Positions 34,084 to 45,800 of a DNA stretch of 64,000 nucleotides are shown here, one piece after another. The translations under genes were made by a program, and so were the position numbers. How positions within the stretch are numbered: the stretch's first letter is position 1; each line of letters opens with the position of its first letter. The stretch is taken from positions 992,001-1,056,000 of the forward strand of contig JAGPNK010000001.1 in the NCBI GenBank assembly GCA_020746835.1, read 5' to 3'. Under the pieces are notes generated by a model, which made no database searches, was not told the DNA's origin, and was given only the letters and a program-made list of their open reading frames with translations. Source of the DNA: Stachybotrys elegans (taxonomy: Eukaryota; Ascomycota; Sordariomycetes; Hypocreales; Stachybotryaceae).

Positions 34084-35017
34084 CTACATCCCCGGTTCAA
34101 GCCTCTGCATAAGGTATTCGACCTCGACCTCCTTCGTCAGGGGGATGACAAAGTCTTCGTACATTGACACCACTGCATCCACGTTGATCTTGGGCCCCTT
34201 GATGCCATCTGCGACAGAAGGGTCCTTGCCGTAGGTCTGGGCCTTGAGGCGAAGCCGCTCGAGCACCTTCTTCTCTACAGCCCTGTTCGTGATGGACTCT
34301 GCGATCCCTTCGCGGTCCTCTGCCTTGATCATGCGGATGTAGTTTTCCTGATCCGAGCGGAACTTGGACTCGGCCACAAACTTGCCGTAGTGAATTCTCC
34401 GGGACAGTGCCTGCAGGCAGGCAATGTCGCAGGTGGCTGCCGAGCCATAGTGCTCCTGCGTCTCGCCACGGTCCTGGCGTTCCGAATCGGGACACACGGC
34501 TGGCAAGAACTTTTCAACATAGAACTTCTTGATTTTGTCGTTGACATTGATGTCGTTGGAGTGGAGGATGCGGGGGTAGTGCAGTGGCTTTAGGATGGGC
34601 TTCTGGATGGCATCCGGGAAGAAGGGATACTCGTCAGGAGACTCATATCGCCGGATGAGCGACTGCAGCTTCTCCTGTTCCTGGAAGTACCAGTCGAGGA
34701 AGCTCAGGCCGCTGTTGGGGATGTCAATGGCCCCCGGCGTGTAGATGGACTTGGGGGCAAGTCGGTCAGCAATGGGGGCCGTGGTCGGAGCACAGATGTT
34801 GTCTTACGTTGTTCAAGGCAAATTGTACTCGCTCGATGAGATGAAATGTGATGGTATCTTCCAGCCGGCTGGTGAGGGTCAGTAAATCGGCACATAAGCC
34901 CCTACAGAGAAGAAGGATCAAAAAAGAAAAAGAAAAAAATACTTGCATTAATTGGAACCGGATTCTCGAGAGATCGAGAGCAGCGGCCACATCGGCTACA
35001 TCGTTGAGGGAATCCAT
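34084..35017 (-). CDS. aro7: Chorismate mutase (AroQ/Aro7 type)
   Basis: The 265-residue protein comes from exons 34947-35017, 34808-34868 and 34084-34749; the introns are 78 and 58 bp. It converts chorismate to prephenate, the first committed step to Phe and Tyr, in the cytosol. Family motifs are [56 protein letters not shown] and [12 protein letters not shown]. The yeast enzyme is activated by Trp and feedback-inhibited by Tyr, and the same dimeric fold is expected. Intron 1 uses a GC donor (GCAAGT) with a normal AG acceptor. The GT four bases on would break the frame at the conserved RLED motif. The gene ends 57 bp from the bcp1 stop, tail to tail, and is divergent from mdv1. Confidence 0.95.
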
Positions 35018-35693
35018 GATGCAGGTACGGAATACAGGTGCAAGGGAGGGGACAGGGATAGGTCCAGCGCTGGGTAGTCAGTATTCAATGCCGATGTTTT
35101 CTTCTTGGAGGTGAACCGCGTGTCTTCTCCCCTTCGCTCTTTTCCTTATACCGATTGCTCTTTGGCGGTTTGCACGAACTGGCGAGACAGCTGTAGGTAG
35201 GTACTGCCTTGCTTCGTACCTTCTTCTCTTTTGCATCTTTTGGCTGCTTGGAGGGCCGAAGGGCCTCCGGTCCCGCTTGTGGGGGCCAATCACAAGCCCT
35301 GCACCACATGCCAAAGTGCAATGTACTTAAGGCGTCCAAGTACCTGTGCCCCTCACGTTGTTACGAGGCACCTCACCGTCTTTTCGCCGTGGAGGTACTT
35401 AGCACTTCTCCCACGCAATGGTTGCATTACATTATGCACTTGGTACCTAATGCAAAGGTGAGAGGCAGCGATAGGCGCGTCATAACTTATCAGTCGGGAT
35501 TGTTTAGTACACTGTACTAAGCCCATTCGTACCGGCTACCTTGAACCTTGGCTAGATCCGGGCTCTGGAGCACAAGCCAAAACCTGCATTTTCAACAACT
35601 CCCCTATCAATTGCACCCTCAGCCAACCATTCAGTCCTGTCTCCCGTAGTCATTGCCGTCCTCCAGGTACGGCGCAGGGTGTGTCCGTGAGCC
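35018..35693. promoter_or_regulatory. Bidirectional promoter between aro7 and mdv1
   Basis: 676 bp between divergent ATGs, with a GTAGGTAGGTACT run at about 35194 and several GGTAC words. No TGACTCA Cpc1 site was seen, although aromatic amino-acid genes of fungi often have one. Confidence 0.5.
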
Positions 35694-37880
35694 ATGACGG
35701 ACCAGGACAATCTTTATGCCTTTCCTGACGACGGCGCCGACGATGACCAGTCCATCCTCTCTGTAGGTGCTTCACCGGCAGCATCTTCCTCGCCACAAGG
35801 CTCTGGTGTCGTGTGACTGGGAGCACAGTAGCTGACAATGCGTATTTTTTTTCTTCATAGACGCGAGGGCTGGAGACGTTTGGTCGCAAGGTGACGACCA
35901 CTGCGAGCCACCTGATGAACCCCAATCCCGATGCGCCTGGGACGCATTACAAGACAGCCATGGCCGAGGTCCACAAACAGCTCAAGAAGCCAAATCTGCA
36001 GCGAAGTGTCTTTTCCATGGCCCGCACGACGCCTACCGACCTCGTCCGCTCGAAGCTATCGACAAACGAGATCCAGCATCGCGCCATCGCCCGCCTCTCT
36101 GACGAGATGCTTTCCAACATCCCCGAAGACGAAAATGCCTACTCGCTGTTCCAAGGCTTCCAGGCTACCTTTCCCGAGCTGACAGAGACGGGCAAGAAGC
36201 ATCGTCGGCGGGGCTCGAGGGGCAGGAAGTTGCTGGAGGACACTGACACCAGCTCCGGAACCCCCAAGCAGCTGGCTCAGCTCAAGAAGGAAAAGGCGGC
36301 CATGATGCACGAGTTCCAGCTCTTCGCCGTCCGGAAAAGCATGGCCAGCAGCGAGATCCGCGAAATTGACAACAAGATTGCCAACCTGCACGGCATGCGG
36401 CGCATCATCCTGGAGAGGCTGGCAAACCTGGAGCAGGACGAGGCTGTGCTGGAGCATGAAAGTGCGTATTATTCCCGTCTCATGTGCCTGGGGGGAAATA
36501 TGGTATGTGCTTGAATGCTAACAGAATCCAGTCATCGAGCTCGAAAGCCGGCTAGAGGATGCTCAGTTGCTTTTCGACGAGGCCGAGGAGATTGCAAGGA
36601 ATACTGCCACCAAGGAAGAGGAGGATTTGGTTGGTGACGCCGACGACCACGGTCATGAATTCATGTCGCAATCTGTATACGAGAAACTGCCACCTCCCGA
36701 TGGCAGAAGAACCAAGAAGGTTCACCGCCGAAAGTCCATGCCAATCCTACACGAGCATTTTGAGGCCGGCTCCAGCATCCGCGAAATCCGCGCGCATCAA
36801 GACACTATCACGGCTCTTGACTTCGACGCTCCCTTTGGCATTGGTGTTACTGCGGCCTTGGACGACACGGTCAGAGTATGGGATCTCAACGCAGGACGAT
36901 GCATGGGCTACTTGGAGGGTCACACCGCCTCGGTACGAACGCTGCAAGTCGAGGATAACATTCTGGCGACCGGATCTGCAGATGCTACCATCAAGCTCTG
37001 GGACCTTAGCCGATCCAGCTACGACCCCCACGGCATCCAGTTCGGAAAGGACGCCGAGGAGGATGAGGATGCGATTGCTTGGGAGAACCCGGATGACCAG
37101 CCCATTGAACCACCCGAGGGAAGCATGGACGACTGCACTCTTTTCACGCTCCAGGGACATGTCGATGAAGTGACGGCATTACACTTCAAGGGAGACGTGT
37201 TAGTATCGGGCTCCGCAGACAAGACGATCCGCCACTGGGACCTTGACAAGGGCCGCGCGATCCAAACTCTGGATGTGATGTGGGCAGCCGCCCAGGCCTC
37301 GGCAAGCGCCAGTGTCAATGATGGCGGTTGGCGACCGACAGGTCGGTCGCAGACTGCCTCTGCTGACTTCGTCGGCGCCCTTCAGGTGTTTGACTCTGCC
37401 CTGGCTTGCGGCACGGCTGATGGCATGGTGCGTCTGTGGGATCTGCGAAGCGGACAAGTCCACCGCAGTCTGGTTGGACACACTGGCCCTGTGACTTGCC
37501 TGCAGTTCGACGACATGCACCTGGTAACCGGTAGCATTGACAGGAGTATTCGGGTAAGTATCATCAGCCTGCGAGTGTGTACTGCTTTCTAACACGGTAT
37601 CCAGATCTGGGACCTCCGAACAGGATCCATCTACGATGCCTACGCGTATGATCACCCCGTCACCAGCATGATGTTCGACGCCCGGCGCATCGTAACTGCA
37701 GCGGGAGAAGACGTGGTCAAGGTGTACGATAAGGTTGAGGGCCGTCAATGGGACTGCGGCGCAGGCATCACGCAGGCAGAAGAGGGCAAGACGGCGGCCA
37801 TTGTGGAGCGCGTACGTGTAAGAGATGGATATCTGGTGGAAGGTAGGCGCGACGGCATCATTGGCGTATGGACGTGTTAG
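35694..37880 (+). CDS. mdv1: Mitochondrial division protein Mdv1 (WD40)
   Basis: The 655-residue protein comes from exons 35694-35762, 35861-36461, 36532-37553 and 37605-37880; the introns are 98, 70 and 51 bp. The N-terminal region (about 1-150) is the Fis1-binding helical segment. A long coiled coil follows at about 156-246 ([20 protein letters not shown], ..[21 protein letters not shown]). Residues 310-655 form WD40 repeats with clear WDL/GH signatures ([58 protein letters not shown]). Mdv1 links Fis1 on the outer mitochondrial membrane to the dynamin Dnm1 for fission. The paralogue Caf4 is an alternative in yeasts, but most filamentous fungi have only Mdv1. Confidence 0.93.
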
Positions 37881-38204
37881 ATAACGTGTATGGTCTCGGC
37901 TCTGTAAATATGTAGGAGTTGTATGTACATGGAATAGCAAGCCTCTCAGCCTTTGATATTTGTGGGTACAGGGTAGACTTCGGACAACGAGTTGAAGTAG
38001 ACTTGCTCTCACAAATTCATGCTCGTCAAAATGCTCCCATTAACACTATTGAAATCCATATATTTACTCCCTGCGAACTGTGATGCAGCCCTCCGGCGTC
38101 GTGGTAGTAAGCAAAGTCTTGGCCATACACGCGATGCCTAAGTCCGAGGGATTCATGAAAACGAATTGGTAATATATCGGAAGACGTATGCTTCGCTCGT
38201 GGTG
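37881..38204. other. Intergenic: mdv1 3' flank and promoter of the JmjC gene
   Basis: 324 bp between two genes in the same direction. Nothing special was recognised. Confidence 0.45.
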
Positions 38205-39665
38205 ATGGCGTCAACAATGCAAAAGCTACTGTCAAGATACCAGGCAGCGGCAGAAGTTATTGCTGCAGCATCAAATGATGAGCATCACAACCAAGATGGC
38301 AGATCGGACAAGTCAAGGCAATTGGACACGGCCAGCAAAGCTGCTGACCAGCTACTGCAACGCCAAGCAAAAGCACTCTTCGCACTGCATCATGATCTGA
38401 GCAATTCCCATACTTCGAGCATCGACGTTGCACTTCTCAAGAAGCGGCTGGAGGATCTGGCGTCCATCGCCATGTCCCGGTTCTACTCGTACCGGTACGA
38501 CCAGCTCCCTTACCACTGGCGCCGCATCTATACCGACACACTCATTCTCATGACCTACGAAGCCATCCTGCAGCACTCTCTCGCCGGCCATGGGTCCTTG
38601 GATGCTATTCTGGACAGAGTAGTTGTTCTCCTCGACAGAGCTCTCATCACTGCTGGAGGGGCGGGGAAGAAGCTCGGCGCGCCGTGGATTGAGAAGACCC
38701 TGGGGATGCTGGAGGAGCTCTGGCTTGAGTACCAGAATGACGGGTCACCAGCGAAACGTCCTAGGCTCTCCAGAGAGAATCCGGCATTGGATCGGTTCTC
38801 CCCTGACGAGCCTCATGGCCGCATGGCGCTCTCCAAAGAGCGGGAGTGTCCCCGGCACCAAGGGTGGACCATCGACGCCTTTGAGGATTACATGAACGCA
38901 AACAATGGCAAGCCACGACCTATCGTATTCACAGATCTCACCAGGACGTGGCCGGCTCTGACGGACCGCCCTTGGAGCTCTCCGAAATATCTCCTATCCC
39001 AGACGTTTGGCGGCAGACGGCTTGTCCCCGTCGAAGTCGGACGCAGCTACGTCGACGAGGGATGGGGACAAGAGCTCATGCCGTTCAAAGACTTTGTCCA
39101 AAGGTACGTCTCGCAGGAGGAACGCGCCGAGGCGGCGAGGGTCGGCTACCTCGCGCAGCACAACCTCTTCCGGCAGATCCCCTCGCTGCGCAACGACATC
39201 CAGATCCCGGACCTGTGCTGGGCCGCCGTGCCCAAGCACCCGACGGACCCGGCGCGGGACCAGCCGCCCGTCGACGTGCCCCAGCTCAACGCCTGGTTCG
39301 GCCCCGCGCGCACCATCACGCCCCTCCACACCGACGGCTACCACAACCTGCTGTGCCAGGTCGTCGGGACCAAGTACGTGCGGCTGTATCCTCCGCAGGC
39401 CGCGGCGCTGATGAGGCCGCGCGAGCCGGAGCACGGCATCGACATGAGCAATACGAGCGAGCTGGATATCGGCGTGTTGGAGGGCTGGGATCGGGCAGAA
39501 GGGGTGGACGAGGAGGCGCTGGAGAAGATGAGAAGCGGCTTGGAGGGCGTAGAGTACTGGGAGTGCGTACTGGCGCCGGGAGAGACGCTGGTCATCCCGA
39601 TTGGGTGGTGGCACTATGTTCGCAGTCTGAGCGTGAGCTTCAGCGTGAGCTTCTGGTGGAATTAG
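38205..39665 (+). CDS. JmjC-domain protein (KDM8/JMJD5-like)
   Basis: A single exon encodes 486 residues. The C-terminal cupin has the Fe(II) ligands His375-x-Asp377 (LHTDGYHN) and His470 (WWHYVRSLSVSFSVSFWWN). RPIVFTDLTRTWPALTDRPW at the start and LNAWFGPARTITPLHTD in the core are the JMJD5 pattern. Family members are 2-oxoglutarate-dependent oxygenases; human JMJD5 hydroxylates arginine in nuclear proteins, and related fungal proteins are not characterised. The N-terminal half (1-230) is helical with no known domain. The start is the first ATG of the frame (MASTMQKL); upstream in-frame codons lack an ATG. The gene has no introns, unlike most neighbours. Confidence 0.9.
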   Translation: MASTMQKLLSRYQAAAEVIAAASNDEHHNQDGRSDKSRQLDTASKAADQLLQRQAKALFALHHDLSNSHTSSIDVALLKKRLEDLASIAMSRFYSYRYDQLPYHWRRIYTDTLILMTYEAILQHSLAGHGSLDAILDRVVVLLDRALITAGGAGKKLGAPWIEKTLGMLEELWLEYQNDGSPAKRPRLSRENPALDRFSPDEPHGRMALSKERECPRHQGWTIDAFEDYMNANNGKPRPIVFTDLTRTWPALTDRPWSSPKYLLSQTFGGRRLVPVEVGRSYVDEGWGQELMPFKDFVQRYVSQEERAEAARVGYLAQHNLFRQIPSLRNDIQIPDLCWAAVPKHPTDPARDQPPVDVPQLNAWFGPARTITPLHTDGYHNLLCQVVGTKYVRLYPPQAAALMRPREPEHGIDMSNTSELDIGVLEGWDRAEGVDEEALEKMRSGLEGVEYWECVLAPGETLVIPIGWWHYVRSLSVSFSVSFWWN

Positions 39666-39784
39666 AAGCGCCTGTTGGTCTGGTGTACAGCACCACAAAG
39701 CATCCATAGGTGTCAATCTTCTTCATCTTAGATCTTGATATCGGCTACACAATACATTGCACTCCTTGGCGCGCATCCAAGACC

Positions 39785-41293
39785 CTAAGCCGGACCGACC
39801 TCTTCGGAACCCTCTCCGGCACCCTGCGCTTCCCGCCTCGCCTTGGCTCCCGCCTTGAGCGTCTCCCACTTCTCGCGATACTTCTCCAGCGTCTTGTGCA
39901 TCTTGCGATTGTCCTTCTCCAGCTTCTCAATGTGAAGAAGCGCCGCCATGAGCCGCTCCTCGGTATCCTGCTGCTTGGCCTTGGCGACGTCGTCGCTGAG
40001 CTTGCTGCTGACACCGGTGGACATGGGCGAGCCGGGCCGCATCATGCGATAGCTCTCTGCCAGCGCCATGGCAGAATTCTGGGCGCTAGCCTCGAACATA
40101 TGCAGTCGCCTGGAGAGCTTGTCCATCATATCCTTCAGCGAGGTGTTCTCGACATACAGCTCTTCGATCGTGTTTCTCAGCTCCTTTTCTGTTTTGGCAC
40201 GCCCAACACGGCGTCTAGCCCCAGGCGACATGGGTGTCGCTGGAGTCTCCCGGGCATCGACAAAATCGTCCTCGTCATCCTCGGCGGCGTTGGACTGCTC
40301 GCCATGGGTCGAGGCTTCCAGTCGTCTCTTCTCCTTCTCGGCATAGCTGAGGATGTTGGCGTAGGAGACGGTGTGCCCGCTGGTGGGCACCAGGTAGAAC
40401 GAGTCGTTAGCAGTGTGTCCTTCCCTGGCAAGGGCCCGTAGGGTTGCCTTGGAATAGATCTTTGACAGGTCCGGGTCGGTGTCAATAGAAGGAGGTGGCC
40501 GGACTCGGGTGCGCTTCGTAGGGGACGTATCCGGTGCTTCGGCCGTTTGCGATGAGCTGGACTCCTCTTGGATAAGAGGGAGTCCCGCAAAGGCGAGCGG
40601 CGCGGATATTTTGTTGATCAGGCTGCCAAAGGTGCTGTAGAACCTGGTGTAGCCGCCATCGTCACTCACTGCGGAGCCCGCCGCGGGTCGCGCAGACGAT
40701 GGACCCTTGGGGTGTGCGTCGGGGACGGGAGGCACCCAGCTAGGCTTTCCGGGCTGGCTGTCAATAATGGTCTGCATTTTGGCCTGGGAACCATCGCGTC
40801 TCGGGTGGGTGTCGACATTGCCGGGGGCCTGGTCGTTGGACACGCTGGGGCTAAGAGGTTGGCCTCGATACTTTGAGCGGATGCCTCTCGCAGAAGCTAG
40901 GTTGCTGGCTATCGAGGAAGACATCTCCCGCGAGCCGATGCGGCGCTGCTGAGAGAGACCAGGCATCTGAGAGGCCTTTCTCGTTGCGTTGGCCTCGCCA
41001 CCGGCGGGCTGAGCCTTCTCGGCGGGAGGCTTCTCCGGCAGGGCGTCATCGCTGCTCTGAGAGGTTGGCTCGGGGGGCAGCTTCAAAAGTTCGGCGAGCC
41101 GCCTGTGGTGCTCCTCGAGGAGTTTCAGGGTTCTCAGGGCCTCGATGCTGGACGTGGACTTTGCGGCGTTGGCGAACTCGCCGGCGGCGTGGGTGTGCTC
41201 GTTGATGGCAACGGTGGTGTCGGAGGACTGGCGAGTCGCGACGGCGGCGGCGTGGGCGTGGTCGTGGGCCTTGACCAGAGGCGAGGACTCCAT
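39785..41293 (-). CDS. Coiled-coil protein, Atg38/NRBF2-like
   Basis: A single exon encodes 502 residues. The first 75 residues look like an MIT-type three-helix hairpin (HDHAHAAAVATRQSSDTTVAIN, EHTHAAGEFANAAKSTSSIEAL, LLEEHHRRLAELL). A long, low-complexity linker follows with Pro/Ser-rich blocks. A conserved stretch (TRFYSTFGSLINKISAPLAFAGLPLI) is followed by SFYLVPTSGHTVSYANI. The C-terminus is a coiled coil (about 370-480, with LRNTIEELYVENTSLKDMMDKL). This arrangement of N-terminal MIT and C-terminal coiled coil is that of Atg38 (NRBF2), a dimer subunit of the autophagy PI3-kinase complex I. Identification rests on architecture, so it is tentative. It is convergent with the JmjC gene. Confidence 0.6.
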   Translation of the reverse strand: MESSPLVKAHDHAHAAAVATRQSSDTTVAINEHTHAAGEFANAAKSTSSIEALRTLKLLEEHHRRLAELLKLPPEPTSQSSDDALPEKPPAEKAQPAGGEANATRKASQMPGLSQQRRIGSREMSSSIASNLASARGIRSKYRGQPLSPSVSNDQAPGNVDTHPRRDGSQAKMQTIIDSQPGKPSWVPPVPDAHPKGPSSARPAAGSAVSDDGGYTRFYSTFGSLINKISAPLAFAGLPLIQEESSSSQTAEAPDTSPTKRTRVRPPPSIDTDPDLSKIYSKATLRALAREGHTANDSFYLVPTSGHTVSYANILSYAEKEKRRLEASTHGEQSNAAEDDEDDFVDARETPATPMSPGARRRVGRAKTEKELRNTIEELYVENTSLKDMMDKLSRRLHMFEASAQNSAMALAESYRMMRPGSPMSTGVSSKLSDDVAKAKQQDTEERLMAALLHIEKLEKDNRKMHKTLEKYREKWETLKAGAKARREAQGAGEGSEEVGPA

Positions 41294-42880
41294 GCTGCTT
41301 GGCGCGGATGGTCGATGTTCTGAGAATGGTAATTTGCAATATTAGGTTGTTCGGCTGCAAGTCACAAAGCCAAACGGAGGTTGGAGAAGGTCGACCACCT
41401 TCTTTGGTGGGCCTCGGACAAACCAGGCAGGTGTTAGTGGGCTGGCATGGGGGGTGGATAAAACATGTACATTAGTGTACATTAAGGTACTTGGAATAGT
41501 GCGGGGAAGAAGTGCTCTCGGCTAATACAGAGTGGGTGAGGCTTGGATAACGTGGCCTTAGGGAAGAACGAAGGTCCTCAGAAGTATCGGAGGATAATCG
41601 ACCGGATCCGTTCAAGCATCATGATCAGCTTCTAGGACAGACTTCAGAGGGTATGATTACACAACCTCAACGTCTGTGGAATACAGCGATTGGTGGAATA
41701 TGACGGCAGTTTGCTGTCGTCTTTTACTTTTGCCTTCTCATCCGTGTCAACCAAATGACAGGAGTTTAATTACACCCAACGGCGTTGACATTAATGCTGG
41801 GGATGAGGGAGATCGGCAGTGGAGAGAGCCGCACCTGTCGGTATGGTGATTCATTGGACTCTCATTCCAAACTACAAGCAGCAGCCTATTAGTTTGATAA
41901 TGTGGTAGGAATGTATTTTGTAGGATGTCCAATTGAAGCAGAGGGGGAAGATAGGAAGAAGATGCGTACGTGAGCTTCCCCTGGAATATTCTAGATTCGG
42001 GTACTTTAACCATCAGAGCATCCTCCTGTCTCTTCCCACAGCCCCTCCTTCACTTCAGGTTACCAGACTAGGTAGTAGGTAGGTACTAGTAGAGCAAGTG
42101 AGAGACGGACTGGAAGAAACAGAGAGCTAACGTGGCAACTGGCTTGTTTGTTGGAGTGGCGGCTCAGGATCGACATGACGTTATTTCCTATCCAATGTCT
42201 ATTCGCCCCTGGATTGTCCCGACAACTCTCGAGGCCATTGCACGCAGATAGACATGAGGGAGTTTGGGGTTTATGAGGGGATGACCTGCTGGTGTGAGCC
42301 TGGAAATGGTGACGACTTCACCCACCACTGATTGATGCGCCTTTCCTAATTGGGACCCCCACTGGATGTCTCCTTCTTGGTCTCTGGTAGCACCACCATG
42401 GTGGAGGCACAGGCGCAAGGCACAGGCACAAAAGTATAGATGGAACACGGCGGATCTTTTTTTGTCGCATCATGAGTGCTGCACCTGTCTTGACTTCGTC
42501 TTGTCCATCCGCAGCTCCCACCATCGACATTGCTATCCGCAGCCTTTAGAACATAGACAGCCATCCGTCCATTACCATTACCCACCTCCGGCCGCCTAAT
42601 GAATGAATGAAATATGCTAGCGCTCTCCCGATAATCGCAGCGTCAACTGGGGTGGTTGAGCAGATATCCTATCGACAAGCCGGCCCTCAGTTCTCCTCGA
42701 CGCCGTCCGTCTCTTCCTCGACCGATCCATCGTCGAATCCACCGATCAATAGCTTAACGCCGACCCAACTTTGGCCTCATCGCCAGCACGAGTCCCTTGT
42801 CCGCGTCCTCGTCCTCGTCCGAGCCCTCTCCTCCTCTTGACATCCCGGCGCCGGCCAGAGTGCCGTCTGCCCTTCCCGCC
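41294..42880. promoter_or_regulatory. Divergent intergenic region between the Atg38-like and lam genes
   Basis: 1.6 kb. It holds TACATT/GTACATTA words at about 41470, a GTAGTAGGTAGGTACTAGTAG run at about 42070 and a TGAATGAATGAAA tract next to the lam side (42600). No supported gene was seen. The final 250 bp are GC-rich and pyrimidine-rich, probably the lam 5' leader. Confidence 0.5.
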
Positions 42881-45800
42881 ATGGAGAACAATGGTAGCAA
42901 CAGCAGTCTCTCCAAACTCATCCCGAAAGCTATAGCCTCCAAGCGCCTGCGTCGCAAGCAGCACGCCAGCCGGGATTCTGACCTGGGTGACGACGGCAAC
43001 AGCAATCCAACGCTATCCCACCGCACCTCAACGCTAGGCAGCGAGGATACGGGCGACGATGATGACCGCGACGACCATAGTTTTGCTTCACGCGAATCTG
43101 GTATCGACCAGGATCAAAACTCGTAAGTTTCTTGGGTTCTGGGCTGTGCTGTCAAGCCCAGGCGACCTGTCCTTTTGCAATGGATTCGTTCCCTGCCTCT
43201 ACGTTACAACGTTACCCACCCTTTTGCTGCCCATACTTTGGTTTGGTTTGGTTTCGTCACCACCTATCCTTTCCTACAGCCACCGCCACGGCATTCTCAA
43301 ACCCTTCCCACCCCTTCCTGCTACCATCTCTAGAAACGGCAAGCTGGTCTATCAAAGCTTGCAAAGTTGTTTGGCTGCTTACTGGAGCGCGCGCATCAGC
43401 TTGCGAGATGCTTGTATAGCCGTCTCGGTAGCCTCCTCCACCCGCCTGCTACAGTCAGCAATCCTATACACCACGCACCGGAATCCTCCCCCCCCCCAAC
43501 GTCGCTGACGTCCGCTACACCAAGTCCCCTTTTCCTTTTTGCTGCGCCGTTCAGCTCAGTCTACATCTTCCCTTCTCCTCGCTGTCCGCGTTCCTCTGAA
43601 TCAACAGCCTCCCATCTCCACCAACCCCTTCTCCCAAGCCAACCTCTAATTATACCCGTAGCTCCCCTGCTCGACCAACCACAATATCCGCCCACCCCTC
43701 CCTCATCGGTTACTTGACCACATCCTCCCCAGCCGTCCAAGCAGCGCACCTGGACTCCGTCTCTCCGTCAGCATCTCTGTCTTCGTCACTCAGTCTGACC
43801 CAGGGTGATAGCAGCATCGGGTCCAGAGGTAGATCTCCCGGTCCAACGGGAACTATCGAATCTCCGTCTCGTCCGCCCGACCCACCGGCTACCAACAAGT
43901 CCTCCTCGACCCCGAGCAAACGATTCAGGCTGGCTTCCAACACTGGAATTCTGTCTCCCGAGACACCACCAAACCTAGACAAGCCCGCTCCAGCCATTTT
44001 CAGCACCCCGCCAACACCTACTGATTCCTCGCGTCCCGTGTCCGCTCCGTCGGCAGATGCCAAGGCAGATGGCAAGTCCATCGAGCAGAACATAGCTGCA
44101 CACAGGAGGAGCAGGTCGGGATCAGCAGGCCGAGGTCCCAGCAAGCTCTCCAACGTCACGGCTGCTCCCCTTTCCCCTACCTTCGAGGCCGACGAACCCG
44201 CCAGCAATCCATCCAACACCGGCTTCTTCTCGTCGATGCTATCGGCTGCCCAGAACGCCGCGAACAACATCACGAACAATATACAAACGTCCACCATCAG
44301 CCTCGGAGGTAACAAGGCCCGTTCGACTCCCACGAAGCCCCTACCCCAGGCTCCCGCGAACCGCGTCGAGGTTGAGCCTGCGCCCTCGGCGAAGCCCGAC
44401 AACGGCATGGATGAGAAAGAGTCGGCCGTACGCACGCTCGGTGCAGGCGACCTGAGCTTAAGTCACTTGGGATTCTCTGATCCCATCAGCACCGTGGCAT
44501 CTCCCTCGACGCCCAAGTTCCCGGATCTGGTCGACACTCGCGCCAGATCCGAGTCGGCGCCAGCCGACGCCCCCCCAACCTATGGGGATTATACCCCTGA
44601 GGAGGCCGCGAGTAGACCTCGCTCTCTACAGGATGTCAACGATGGCGATGGCACTCCCCTGCTTCCTGACCTCTTGGACAAGAGTGGGGTACAGCGAGCC
44701 TCCAGCGTCAGGAGCGCTGCGAAACCGCATAGGCACCGCGGTAGCTCTGTCACTACCGGCGCTGGAGTTGCCCTGGGCATTACAACATCGGCTGGTGGCG
44801 CCACCGTGGCTCATCCGAACGCAAACTTTAGTACACCCAAGCTCACAGGGTTTGCCATTGCCAGTAAGAAGAGGAACAGAGACTTCCATACTCTGTTCAA
44901 GAGCGTGCCCGATGACGACTATCTCATCGAAGACTACAGCTGCGCGCTACAGAGGGAAATTCTCGCGCATGGCAGATTGTACGTCTCCGAAGGGCATCTC
45001 TGCTTCAGCAGTAACATTCTCGGCTGGACAACTACACTGGTCATGAGCTTCGATGAGATTGTGTCTGTCGAGAAGAGGAGCACTGCCCTCTTGTTCAAGA
45101 ATGGTTTGATGATATCAACGCTCCACGCAAAACACATCTTTGCCAGCTTCACCAGTCGCGACGCCACATACGACCTAATCGTGAATATTTGGAAGCTCGG
45201 TCATCCGACCCTCACCAGCACTTTGAATGGCGTGCGACTCGAGGGTACCGGCGGTGACAAGACGGAGAAGCTCGACGCCGACCATTCTGGTCCTGAATCA
45301 GACCCGCATGCTTGCTCAGAAACAGACGACGATAGCGAGGATGACGAGGATGATTATTACGACGAGGAGGACGACGGCCTTCCAGACACACAGATCACAG
45401 ATCTGAGCCTCGCAGACGGTGAGGCAGAGAAGACGGTCGGCAGAAAGGCCTCAGGCATGACAGCCTCTAACGGCGCTCTGGGAGACCAAGGCGCTGGCGG
45501 TCAGCCAGCCACAGGAGTCGCCGACTTCCCCGGTCCTGCAGCTCATGCGCCCACAGAATGCGGTGACTCGGACAAACATTACGACAAATTCATTGCTGAC
45601 GATGTCATTCCTGCGCCCCTTGGCAAAGTGTATAGCCTCATGTTTGGCGCCGCTTCACCAGTGTGGTTGTCCAAATGGCTGACGGAGGAGCAAAAGTGCA
45701 CAGACCTCACAATGGAGGACAAGAAGGGCCTCAGTCTTGAGAACCGGAGCCGCGTCTTTTCTTACATCAAACCGCTGGGCGGCTCCATCGGTCCGAAGCA

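Noticed and set aside
39785..41293. Atg38-like protein as a spindle-pole body or kinesin-associated coiled-coil protein
   Set aside because: The MIT-like N-terminus with a C-terminal coiled coil fits NRBF2/Atg38 better. The call stays tentative.
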